Shown: piece by piece, positions 1 through 11,281 of the stretch
How the letters are laid out: the number at the start of each line of letters is the position of its first letter
How positions within the stretch are numbered: position 1 is the first letter of the stretch
DNA from: Desmodesmus armatus
Lineage: Eukaryota; Chlorophyta; Chlorophyceae; Sphaeropleales; Scenedesmaceae
Length of the DNA stretch: 64,000 nucleotides
NCBI GenBank assembly: GCA_007449985.2
Contig: VIIQ02000054.1
Coordinates: forward strand, 372,001-436,000
Direction of reading: 5' to 3'
Translations under genes and position numbers: made by a program
The notes under the pieces: generated by a model
What the model was told of the DNA's origin: nothing
Database searches by the model: none
What the model saw: only the letters and a program-made list of their open reading frames with translations

Positions 1-203
1 CAAACCCCTCAACTGTGCAAATGCATACTTTACCACTAGTGGTTGCTGCCACTTGCAGGACGTTGGCTGCTGCTGGCTGGCTAGCTGGTTGGCCAGCTGG
101 CTGGCGGGTGCAATCAGGCCAGGCTGGCTGGCTGCTGCACCACCGGTGGAGTCAGCCCTGTGAGATCAGCTGCTGCTGCCGCTCCCAGCCTCCCAAGGCT
201 CAC

Positions 204-407
204 CGTCATGCCCAGCAACAGCTTGGGGTGCCCCGCCACCAGTGCTGACACATTGCAGTGAGGCAGCAGCTGCCGCAGTGCCAGCAGCCTGTCTGCTGTG
301 GCTGTGGGGTCTTTGAGCAGCTCATAGAGCACGTCAGCACGAGCACGGTCCATCTTGCCCACCATGTCTGGTAGAAGGTTGCCCAGCTCAGCTAGCCGCT
401 TCTCTAC
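204..407 (-). CDS. Internal exon of an unrecognised helical-repeat protein
   Basis: A 68-codon open exon bounded by a CAG acceptor (just above 407) and a strong GTGAGC donor (just below 204), phase 0 at both ends. It encodes a Leu-rich helical segment containing LLPHCNVSALVAGHPKLLLG; the pattern of an alpha helix followed by P-x-LLL resembles the short helical repeats of mTERF-like and related algal organelle proteins, but one exon is too little to assign a family. Further exons must lie below position 1 and possibly in 408-2,162, where I could not identify them. What is seen is the open frame and splice sites; the helical-repeat idea is inference. Confidence 0.4.
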
Positions 408-2162
408 CTGCAAAGGCGGGGTGAATGACCTCTTTGACTTGTGCAGTATCCTACTAGCAGCCGGGCAAGCCTTATCACAGCCAACACAGCCACGGCAGGC
501 TCACTACGAGCGGAAGAACAACACCCAGCCCAGCACAAGAGAGGCATGCTTGCACAGGTCGTGCACGGATTTCATTTCTAGTTGCAAGTGCTGTGGTCCA
601 TGTTTGTGCATGTGTGGCTGCCATGCGTGCAAGGACACTGCACTGAGCCCTGGTGTGCGTTGAATGGGTCAGCTAGCAGGCGAAGGCACCAATGTATCGA
701 CAATGGTGAGTCAGCTGCTGTGGCCCTCACTCTGCATGTGCTGCAGGCCCACCTCTGGCACTGTCAATTCCATCTTTTCTGCCAGCCATATCTTGATCAA
801 GGCTATCTGAGCAGACGTGTCCCAGGCTAGGTACCTGCTTTCAGCAACGACAGCGTGAGCGACAGCATATGCAACATGCTATGTTAGTACAGCACAAGCA
901 GACCTTTGGCATTGGTGCTGAGCTAGGGTGAAGACAGCTGCTTGAACGAAAGAGCGATGCGGCAGCATGCCGTTTTCTCCCACCTCTCATTGCACTGAAA
1001 ACCGAAGCTCCATGGGTTTGGAGGCATGTCGCTGCTTGTTGGCTGGTTGCTGGAGCTTTGGGGGTCCTGATCAGACACAGCACATGGTGTACGATGTTTC
1101 TGGTGTTGATGACTGCGCCTCGTTCCGCCTGCCTTCCTGCTGCTGCGTGGCACAAACCAACAAGTACAGTGCCTGGTGACGCTGACTGCTGCTGCACTTT
1201 GCTGGGGCCCTTGAAACACGACAGGGGACATGACGACCAATGAACACGCTTTAAAGGAGTATGATGAAGCAACTGATAGAGCTAGCAGAGGAACTGGAGC
1301 AATCTTGGCATTCGCTGATCTCCGGCACGGCTTAAAGTGATCAAGACGACCCACGGCAGAGAGCGGTATGGACACACTTGATGGCCTTGACCATGGCAGT
1401 TAACGGATCAAGCCCTACAAAGAAGTGCAGCCGGAAGTCACAGTTCAAACATGCAACAGCTCAATTGAGCAACAGGCAGATGCAGTCAGGAGGCCAAGTG
1501 ACGACTGTGAAGAGCTGTGTGTTGTCGTCATCAAAGGCAGGGATGCCATCACACGCTTTTGCACATTTCACCAACCATTGTGCACATGGGACGGAAGCAG
1601 GGTGTCCGCTGCATGTGTGACACATTCAGATATCTCTAGAGTTACACTGTCAATCACTTCACGTCGATCACGTGCATTTTACTGCACATGCGCAAGAGCA
1701 TTGTGCTCACTAAAATTGACACTTTGCCTGTGAAACAGTATCTGCACGTCACCTGGGGCCAGAGGCCCTGCGGAGGCTGACTGGTGCACAACATAGGCAC
1801 CTTTAGAAGCAGCCCACACCAGGCCACTGCCAGGGCTGCTTCTGCTTCACACAGGTGGGCACAACCTGATTTCAACACTCTCAACCAACATCAGCCAGGC
1901 CTGGCCTGAAGACCCGGCCCAATTTATGCATGCGCCAAGGCAATCCATCCCTCGAACATGTCCAATAAAGACCCCGGCGATAGCCTGCCAGCAGAGGCCC
2001 TTGACATCATCATGCGCATGTACACTGCTGCATGCCATACGGTAAGAGACATGCAGGCCTGAAACTGTAAGAGACATGCAGGCCTGAACCCAGACACACC
2101 CATATCGCATGAATCGCCGACATGATACACCATCAGCACAATGATTGCCTTGCAAAACAGGC
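408..2162. other. Stretch without a supported gene
   Basis: About 1.75 kb between the first exon and the end of the MYND pseudogene. Only short overlapping frames without family signal or convincing paired splice sites are visible. It may hold upstream exons or UTR of the gene at 204-407. A short tandem copy of the words 'gtaagagacatgcaggcctg' lies at about 2,041-2,086. Confidence 0.4.
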
Positions 2163-4683
2163 TCAACCCGCCGATCCACTCACAGCTAGCTGAGCCCCTG
2201 CCACCCCACTTGCTGCTGCTGCTGTTGGTGTCGCCGCCGCCGCTGCCGCCGCCGCTAGTGCCTCGCACACGGGCTTGTGCTCCCGCCATGCCGCACGCTG
2301 GCAGGCCCTGCCGCAGTAGCGCGCGGTGCGGCAGCCAGCACAGATGCAGCTGCGCCCGCCTACTAGCTGGGCCTCTGAGGGACCACATAGGTTGCTGCAG
2401 GCCAGGTTGTTGCAGGCATGCGGGATGGCAAAGCGGGCCAGGACCCGGCCAGCTGCCTGCAGCTGCTCCTGTACGCTGTTCAGCACTACCGTAACTGCAC
2501 TGCGCCCCTCTGTGGATGAGTCTGCAGCTGTGAGGGTGCCGGTGAGGGAGTCCAGCGCCGCTGCTGCCGCTGAAATCTGTTGTTGCATGGCCTGCGGCTG
2601 ATACCCCAGTGCGGCCAGCTGCTGCGCATTGCCCGCTGCTGCCAGCCACTTCCCGAATTCTGCCAGGATAACCAGCAGCGCTGTCAGATTCTTGACCAGT
2701 TGGCGTTTGAGGTTGGACCCCTGGGAGGGATGATTGCTGGTTGACAACACCATACTGCCCTGCCACTTCTGCACCAGCACAGCACAGGCACAGCAGCACC
2801 GGCCCAGCAGCACAAGCCATGGCAGTGCTGCTGTGCATGCGCTGCTGCTGACAGTGCCAGGTGCACCACCTGCCCCGCCACCGCGAGCAGCCTGCAGCAG
2901 GCTAGCTACCCCTGCCAAAACTGCAGTGCTGACATCCCAATGCTCTGTCGGGGAGCTGTCAGCTGTTAGCCCTCCTGCCACTGGCATGTGTGTGCTGCTG
3001 GCATTGGCGTACACCTTCAACAAGGTGCCCAGCAGGCCAAACAGCTGCAGAGCAGCAGGACTGCTCACATCACCAGCAACAACAAAAGGTGAGACCAGGC
3101 GCTGGCAGCTGGTGATGGCTGAACTGTCAGACGTATACACGATGTCACCCACAATACTGGCAATACCCCTGAACATGGTGATTTTACCATACTCCCTGCT
3201 GCTGGTGGGTGCGGCTGCTTCCGCCACTAGGCGCACACAGTCCTGCAGCAGTCTGCAGCACTGAGCGTGTGAGACAGGCTGTTGCAGGGGTTGCCCTGTG
3301 CTACTTGGCTGATGCAGGACAGTGACACGGGAACCCATCGATGACTGCGTTGTTGCGGCAAAAGCGTAAACCGGCAGTGCCCCAAAGTGCTGGCACGCCC
3401 CCAGAAGCATCCCGATACTGTTCCTACTGCTGCTGCCGGTGCTCATGTCCCCACTGCCTAACGACCCACGGCACTCGCTGAGCATCTTTTCAAGCACCAC
3501 AGCACTCAGCTGCGTGACAGCACGGTTCGCTGCCAGCTCAGCTGCTGCTTGCTGCTGCCCTGACTGAAGGCCGCCTGTCTGCTGATGCCTGAGCCCATAC
3601 ATGCCGGCATGAGTGGCCAACTCAGACACACGCCAGCAGTGCTGCTGCAAGCCCAGCAGCCTGCCTGGTGGCATGCTGGACATCCACTCCGACAGCCAGA
3701 AGAGCTGGGCGGCTGACATAGACATGTGCAGGGCTGCTAGCTGTGCACAGCTGGTTGGGATATGTTGTTGGGTTCCAAAAGCTTGTAGCAACGCGTTGTA
3801 AGGCACAAGGTCGCGTACCATGCTGTCACCCATCGACTCCGACGGATCGAGCGGAGCCAAGCCCGGCTCAAGTTGACCCTGGCCAAGCCTGCCACTCTCC
3901 CCTGCTTGACCACCATCGCCATCCACAGCCCCACCTCCCTGCTGCAACCCAGCTGCTCCAATACACTGCTGTAAGCTGCTGGCATTTTGGTAGCAAGGGC
4001 AGCAGGCAGCCACTGCTGCGGTGACATGCTCGTTGCGGCAGGTGGTTGGCTGTTTGCTGCAGTCCCACTGCTGCTTCTGCCAGCCATTGCCGGGCGGCCA
4101 TTTCCAACGGTTGACATGCTGCTGCTGGTGGTGGTAGTGCTGCTGCTGGTGGCTGTACCGGTGGCAGTAGCTGCTTCCATGAATTGCTGCAGCATCTGCG
4201 CCACAGCAACAAGGCAGGCACACTGCACTGTCTGCTCAGCCTGCAGCACTGCTAGAGGGATGACCTGTTGGCTGCTGCTGCTGCTGCTACTACTGCTGCT
4301 GCTGCTGGTAGCAGCAGTCACAGCGGCAACTGCTGCACTGCATGATACAGACAGCAAATCTCTTTGCCATGTCTGCCGGCCGGCCTGAGCCACAGCCGTG
4401 CTGATATACTGCAGGCTGCTCAAGGCAAGCTGCATGGCTGGCACCACACACCGCATCCCAGCTGCATGGGTTGTGAGGAGGGATGGCTGCAGCCGCCGCA
4501 ATTAATTAAAAAGCAGGAGCAGGCGCATGCTTTGCATGGTCGGATCTCCGCCGTCCCGGGATGCTGATGGCTGTATGCGCGATGCTTGGATGCGCAACGC
4601 ATCAGGAAGCTGCTGCAGGAGGCCAGACTGCTCGAGTTGCTCCCAAAACATGGCTGTCAGGCTGTTGCTGCCAGCAGCAGCAG

Positions 4684-4717
<34 letters not shown>

Positions 4718-5263
4718 ATGGCTGGTGCTGGCTGCTGGTGGCAGCAGGTCTGCAACAGCACGGTCAATCACCACTGCTGCCACGTACTGCCCCGGCAAAG
4801 CGGCCGCACATTGTGTTGCCATCAGCTCGCAGCATGCGGCCAGCACCAGGCGTGGAACCTGCAGGACAGTACGACGAGGAGCACACAATGAAGAGTTCGA
4901 GGTGGCACTTGCAGATGGTGCACCTACTGCATTGGCGATCCTTTGTACGCAGAACAGCGGTCAGCGTGTTGACCACACAACAAGACGGGAAAGGAGCCAC
5001 TTTCAACAAAATTCGTACCTGCTTCAGCTGTGCAGAAGCGCTCGTCTGCATGGGTGTCTCACCTTCTTCTTTAGCAGCTGCTTCCACGTGGCGCCAGGTG
5101 TGGCCAGACCTTGCGTGAAGGCCACGTTGGCAGCATCCAAAGGACGCAGCAGATGAGAGGGCGTACCCAACTGGTCAGGGTGTGCTGTAGCATGTGCTTG
5201 GATTGCAGCCAAAACCTTGGAAATGGCTTCCCAGTGTTTGAGGGCCTGGGCTGTGCTGAGCAT
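2163..5263 (-). pseudogene. MYND zinc-finger paralogue, broken (minus copy)
   Basis: Exon 1 is 5063-5263 (ATG at 5263, protein start MLSTAQALKHW), the intron 4859-5062 is GT-AG, and exon 2 runs from 4858 to 2163. The exon structure and sequence follow the plus-strand paralogue at 6158-9543. Two lesions break it. A TAA at 4502-4504 falls exactly where the paralogue has Gly (LLFN-stop-LRRLQP against HIFN-G-LKQLQP). A frame change follows between about 3860 and 3925, after the conserved GCSREVGLWMAM. The C-terminus, in contrast, keeps a complete MYND finger (CNNLAC, CICAGC, YCGRAC, HKPVC) followed by an Ala-rich tail. MYND fingers usually bind proline-rich partner peptides; the body of this family is unknown to me. 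A sequencing or assembly error at both points is the main alternative. Confidence 0.75.
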
Positions 5264-6157
5264 CGTGCAAAATGACAGCACCTGCAGCATAAGGTCGAAG
5301 AGTGGTGGAGTCAATCAAAGAGCACTGTATTGTCAGGCAGTTTTAGTGAGCACTGCCTGTGCACGCAGGCTGCTGCTGTTGCTGCTGCTGCTGCCGCTAC
5401 TGCACAGCATATTGGATGACTGCTGTTGCAGCACATGGACCGACACTGCCTTCACCTGGAGATGTCACAGCAGGCCGGAACAGCTGTTCAGATGACTACA
5501 GAGGTTGGCAGACCCTTGTGCACAGGCAGCTGTCTGACGGAACACGTTGGTGAGCACCTTTCACAACCGGGCCTGTTGGCAACGTTGCAGCAGAGCTTGT
5601 GACCCTGCCGAACGGCGGGGTGTGCGATTCAGGCTGAAAACTCTTATATTGAACGTTTTGTTGTGACTGATTGAACCTGCATGGAGCATGCTCTCTCGCG
5701 CACACCGACAGTTGGATATTGTCGGTTGTAACCGACATGTCACACATGACGTACGCTTCGCAGAACTTGGACGCACTGCTGCACAGTCTAGCCAAGTTAT
5801 TTGGTCCTTTGTACCTGGTGTATTGAGCACGTATCATCATCAATCAAAGGAATTGCAGCTTGTTCTAGTCTGCTAGCCTATACCTTTTACCGCTGGATCG
5901 CTGCTGCTCTTCAAAGCAGTCCTTGGTCCTCTCACTGCCCGTTTGGTTTGCAACCAGCAACGTAAGAGGTGAGCTCACAAGCCTCCAGAACCTCCCGTGT
6001 ATGGCCGCTTTACAGCGGCCACATAGCCGCTTTGCAGCACCAGCTGCTCATGAGTGGTGTGATCATCCATATGGTGTGACAACACTCAGCATGATTGTTC
6101 CCACATTGCTGTTTGCCGTGCACTACCCTGCATCCTGTTGTAGGTTGCTCGTGCACA
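5264..6157. promoter_or_regulatory. Spacer between head-to-head MYND paralogues (5' UTRs, shared promoter region)
   Basis: About 0.9 kb separates the two conserved MLST start codons. Each start lies 15-20 bases inside an exon preceded by an AG acceptor (minus: CAG before 5281; plus: TAG before 6144). The bases between acceptor and ATG differ in length between copies, which suggests each gene has a 5'-UTR intron. I see no other gene here. The words around 6003-6035 form a small GCCGCT/AGCGGC inverted repeat. Confidence 0.4.
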
Positions 6158-9100
6158 ATGCTCAGCACAAGGCAGGCCCTGAAGGAGTGGGACAGCATCC
6201 TCAAGGTGCTGGTGGATTTCAAGACGCATGCTGCTGCCCACCCTGATCAGCTCCCCAAAAGCCTGATAGTACGATGGGAAAGCAGCACACAGGCGTTGTA
6301 CATGGATCTGGCGTCTCCTCTCACCACATGGGAGCAGCTGCTGAAGCGCAAGGTGGGCAACCATGTGCCTGGAAGGCCCTGGCTCCGAGCTGAGCTCCGA
6401 GCAAGTTGCAGACTGCTTATTCTCTTGCCTTGCCTTCTCTTGTCTGTGCACATGCGATTAGTTGGTGACTGTGGTCGGTGTTTGCAGCATTGATGCTGAC
6501 CAGTTTGACTCAAGTCGATGACAGGAAATGCGTAACAGATTTGATGACACAAACAGCCGTTGGGGTTCCTCTCCCCCCGTGCCTTAAACGCTCTGTTGTT
6601 GAAGAAACAGCCGTCACTGTTCTGCTCTGTGCACAGGTTCCACGCCTTGTGCTGGCTGCATGCTGCAAGTTAATGGGAACAGACAGTAGTGTGGTGCTTG
6701 CCTATCCAGGGCACTGTGTGGCAGCACTGATGGTGGACCGCGCTGTGACCACCCTGCTGCCATTGGCAGCAGGCACAACAAGCAGCAGCAGCAGCAGCAG
6801 CAGCAGCAGGCTGACGGCCATGTTTTGGGAGCAGCTTGTGCAGTCTGGCCTTCTGCAGCAGCTTCCGGACGCAGTGGGCCTTGAAGCATCCCGCATCGAC
6901 ATGCCATTGAGTCAGCAGCAGACTCTGCTCAGTGACGGCACCATGTGCACAGTGCAGATTGACAGCACGTGCCCAAATGTGCTGACCCTGCTGCACATCT
7001 TCAATGGCTTGAAGCAGCTGCAGCCGGCGTTTCTCACCCATGCAGCCGGGCAGCAGTGTGCAGTGCCAGCCATGCAGCTTGCCTTGGTTAGCCTGCAGCA
7101 CATCAGCAAGGCTGTCGCAGTGGGAGAGCAGCAGGAGTTCATGGGACCCTGGCTGGGTCAGGCATGGAATGCGGCTGTCTCTGGTACAGCCGCCGCTGTT
7201 GATATCGTGTCTAGCCGTGAACAGCCGGGTGGCCGCAGCGGCAGCCTGCAAGGTGCAGCTCTCGATGTGCTGCAAGCTGAGCCGACGCAGCAGTGTTATT
7301 GCCTGGGGGCTGTGGTGCCAATGCTGGTGCAGTTTCTGCATGCTGCGCAGCAAGCTACAGCAACAGCTGCTGACAAATCAAGCGGCAGCACCACCAGCAG
7401 CAGCAGAAGCAGCTGCAGCAGGGAAGCAGGACGAAACAGCCATCCAGCCAACACCGCCAGCAGCAGCAGCAGCAGTGGGGCTGCATCCAGCAGTCGCCAG
7501 CACAGCCAGCAGGCTGCTGGTAGCAGGAGCGTGTCAGGGCAGCAGTGGCTGCCTGCTGCCCTTGCTCCCAGCATGCCGGCAGCATACAGCAGCGTACTGG
7601 AACAGCTAGGATGCAGCCGGGAGGTAGGGTTGTGGATGGCCATGGAACTCCAACCAGCTGATGTGCACAAGCTGGCACTGCCCGGGGTGGGGGCTGCCTC
7701 ACTTGAGTTGCCCAACTGGAATTCTGGTACTGTATTGACCGGGCTCAAGCTAGTCACCGTTCTGTTGGCCGCTCTGCGTCAGCACGGCTTAAACTTCCAG
7801 ACAGCAGCCCTGCCAGTGTCGCTGTCAGCAAGCAGCTTGCAGTGGCTGTCCAGCATGCCACATGGCACCATGTTGCGCTGCCTCGACGACTGCGAGTATG
7901 TGTGCAGGTTTGCATCGAATGCGTGTGAGCGAGGGCAGGTCCTTATGCAGCAGCCAGGGCAGCAGCTGGGGCAGCAGCAAGTTGAGCAGTGTATTGCTGC
8001 CAACCAGGCTGTTGCTCAGTTGAGTGCTGCTGTGCTCGATAAGCTGCTGGGCTTGTACCGTGGCTTGCCAGGCAGCAGGGAAGCCAGCACAGGAGTTGAC
8101 AGCAGCAGCAGCAGTAACAGCATTGATGGCAACAGCAGCAACGAAGGTGTCCTCAATACCGCATGCTACCTGCTTGTGGCAGTGCTGGAAGGCGCAATGA
8201 CTGCAGCCACAGCAGCAGTTGAGCCAGATTGCTGCTCTGCTGCCACCATCTTAGATCAGCAGAGCGCGCCAGGACATGTCCTGCAACTGGTGGCGCAGTC
8301 CTGCAAGGTGCTGCAAGATTATGTGCGCACGATCGTGGCAGCAGCACCACGACCACCACCACCAGCGGCAGCCATGTGCAGCAGCATGCCAGTGCAAGAT
8401 GTGGTAGAGGCAGCCAGCCTCACTGAGATGATGCATGGACCCCACCATGTTGCCACATTGTTGGGTGCTTTGCATCGCCGCTCCAGTGACTCACTGAGTC
8501 CAGTGGACTCACTGGACTCGTTGGACTCACTGGACTCACCAAGTGGCCCCTCTGTCCTGTCCACAGGCGGTGCCCTGGTTGCACCTTTTGCAGCTGCTGG
8601 TGATGTGAGCAGTCCTGCTGCCCTGCAGCTGTTTGGCCTGCTGGCCAGCTTGCTCAAGGTGTACAGCAACAGCTTCCCTACCGCTGCAATCCCACAGCCT
8701 GAGGTGGCACCAGTGGTGGCAGCTGGTAGCACTGCTACTAGGAGCTGCAGCCTAGGCCCATACCAGGATGTTGTCGGCACGGCAGTGTTTGCTGCAGTTT
8801 CTACTATGGTGGAGACTGCCTCAGGCGGTGCCTCACCAGGTGTCAACCAGGGCAGCAACAGCACCAACAGCACCTCCAGCGGCAGTACATGCGCAGCAGC
8901 ACTGCCATGGCTGGTGTTGCTGAGCCGCTGCTGCTATGCCTGTGCTGTACTGGCGCAGCACTGGCAGGGCATTCTCGGGGCTGACTCTGAGTCAGACGAG
9001 GACACTCTTGATAACCCCTGGCTTGAAGAGTGGCTGTTTGGCGCAGAAGCGGGCCTGTACAGAAACCTGCTACAGCTGCACTCCAGCCTGGCGGGCATGG

Positions 9101-9543
9101 TGCAGTGGCTGGCAGATTCTAGCACAGCGCAACAGCTGACCGCTCTGGGTTATATGCCACAAGACCTGCAGCAGCAGCTTCAAGCAGCTTCAGGGGCCCT
9201 GCGCTCCCTCGCTGACAACATGCGCGTAGCAGACGATCCACAGACTGGCTGGCACAGTGCAACAGCAGCAGCAGTGTTGAGGGATATTCGGGAGCAGCTG
9301 CAGGCAGCTGGCAGGGTGCTGGCTTGCTTTGCCATCCCCAATGCCTGCAACAACCCAGCCTGCAGCAACCTGACCGGCCCCTCAGAGGCCCAACTGGTTG
9401 GCGGGCGCAGCTGCATCTGTGGTGGCTGCCGCACAGCGCTACTGTGGCAGGGTCTGCCAGCGTGCGGCATGGCGCCAGCACAAGCCCGTGTGCAAAGCGC
9501 TGGCTGCAGCAGCGGCGGGAGCAGCAGCAGCAGCGCCCGTTGA
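6158..9543 (+). CDS. Large MYND-family protein with out-of-frame zinc finger (plus copy)
   Basis: Exon 1 is 6158-6352 (MLSTRQALKEWDSILKVL), the intron 6353-6636 is GT-AG, and exon 2 is 6637-9543, giving about 1,033 residues. The body is helical with Ser/Gln/Ala-rich low-complexity inserts (poly-Ser near 6780-6810, Ser/Thr tracts near 7380-7520) and a DSLDS repeat near 8500-8545. The C-terminus begins a MYND finger (CNNPAC, CICGGC) but then reads LLWQGLPACG. Compared with the minus copy, two bases are missing at about 9429-9434 (CGCACAGCGCTACTG against CGCACCGCGCGCTACTG). In the shifted frame the remaining ligands YCGRVC and HKPVC are intact and translation would stop at 9575-9577. So this copy is either finger-less, a recent pseudogene, or hit by a sequence error. 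Function is unknown; the MYND assignment rests on the ligand pattern. Confidence 0.72.
8500..8545 (+). repeat. Short tandem repeat coding DSLDS
   Basis: Imperfect 9-base units (gactcactg type) inside exon 2 of the plus MYND gene, encoding SLDSLDSLDSP. The minus paralogue lacks the array, so it arose after the duplication or was lost there. Confidence 0.6.
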
Positions 9544-11281
9544 TGCTGCGGCAGCGGGCGGGGCAGCAGGGTCTTGAGTCTTGAGCATGCGGCAACACGC
9601 CGGCATTTGGACTTTTCACAACCTTTGCTGTCATAAATGGCGACGGCTTCACATCAGCTGGATGGATGTGCTGTGTGCCGCACAGTGTTCACAATATGCT
9701 GCAGACTGGGGTGGCTTTATGCTGGAGCGTCACGCTTATGCAGGGTAGTGTAGACACAGGGAGTGCAGCCAGCCAATGCCTCAACCAACTCACCATCCAA
9801 GGATGTCCGAGTGTGGTTAGCACAGTGTTCTTGTTTGGTCTTGTAGAGTGTGTTGATGGCAGCCTCTTGCAACCTTGATACTATGTAGTGCACCATGCGC
9901 ATGCTGATCATAAGCATGCCATGCCATAGTATGGCCAGCCGTTGGTGGCCGGATATGGTGAAGTGATTGTCAGCTGACCAATTGTTGTTCCCTTGGGCAC
10001 TATGCAGACTCTTGAATGTCCTCTGCATGATGAGTCGCCATGGCTGGGTGGCTTTGGTGTAGGGGCCGCAGATCCTGCAGGCCACTGCTGCACACTGTAT
10101 GCATGATTTAAGTTGCAAGGCAGGCCGGATGAGCCGCAGGAGGTTGGTGCCATTGGGTTCACTGGGTGTTATAAAAGTATCTTACAGATATGGACGAATG
10201 AATGACACCAGCCGCCATGCCGTGGTAAATAAATGGCAGCATGGACATACATGCAATGACTGCTTATCAGCAGCACTCATGAGTGCTGATCAGCATGGGG
10301 CAGCACATGCGTGCACCAAAGCACATCAACACCCACACAGTTGCATTATTGCACCATACCTTGCTTTATCTGCCTTGTGCACACATGGCGAGAGGAGCAA
10401 CCCTTTCTCCATCGAGGTGCCCCACCAAGTACAGCGAACACACTATACAATCTGCAACAAAGATTCTGCAACAAAGATTCACAACCACCAAGCATCAAAT
10501 CTTGCTGTGATCAGTGTTGATGCTGATGCAACTATATCTGCTACAAGCAAACCATGGCAGCAAGGCCGCTGCAGTGGCAACACACTGCGAGTGACCATGC
10601 CAACACAGTAGGCAGCATCAAGGAGAAGGGGTCCCCTGCTCCCTGACTCAGCACAGCGTCGCACCGCCTGTACCCTGCACGCATGCGCGATCTGCCCCAA
10701 CAACAGCCATACAGCTGCTGAACAACATTCCCAAACAGCACCCAAGCACACCCCAACACTCGTTACGCGATGCATCACGCGATGCATCAACCCTACCACC
10801 TACAAAGCTCACATACATGCCCTCAAATCCGTCTGCCTGATCACTGAGGCAAACTAAGAGGGAAGCCTTGGGTACACCAACATTGTGACAAGGGCCACCA
10901 TGGCGGCCCTGGCATGCCAGATCCCCCAACTTCGTCAATGCCTGTGCCTTTGCCGCACAACTCCCCGGCCCCTGCCTCTGCATGCCACATCATTCGTGTA
11001 CACAGCAAGCACACCACCAGGTGGCAACACTGCACCAGCACGCTCCATTCCTGCATCAGTGGAGCTGGTCCAGTCCTGGTGCAGGAAGTAGGGTCTCACG
11101 CAGGTGGCCTCCAGGCTGCAGGCTGCAGGCTGCTGACTGCACTGCATCTACTAGCACAACCCACTGGCACAGAGCTGCTGCAAACCAGCACGCAGGCAGA
11201 CCCTTGCGCCGAGTGGGAGGCCTACCAAGGCTGCTGTGGAGCATCATTGGTGCTATGCTGCTGACGCCAACCAGCAGATTC
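9544..11281. other. Intergenic stretch with repeats, no supported gene
   Basis: About 1.7 kb. It holds one copy of a dispersed repeat (9,750-9,808), a perfect 18-base palindrome CAGCACTCATGAGTGCTG at 10,271-10,288, and a tandem copy of CTGCAACAAAGATT near 10,450-10,480. Its minus-strand frames look like fragments of an old mobile-element gene rather than a host gene, but I cannot name a family. Confidence 0.4.
9750..9808. repeat. Dispersed repeat, copy A
   Basis: About 58 bases beginning 'tgtagacacagggagtgca' and ending near 'caccatccaaggatgt' match a second copy at about 30,475-30,533 in the same orientation, with a few differences. The flanks do not match, so this is likely the conserved core of a degraded mobile element. 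Confidence 0.6.
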
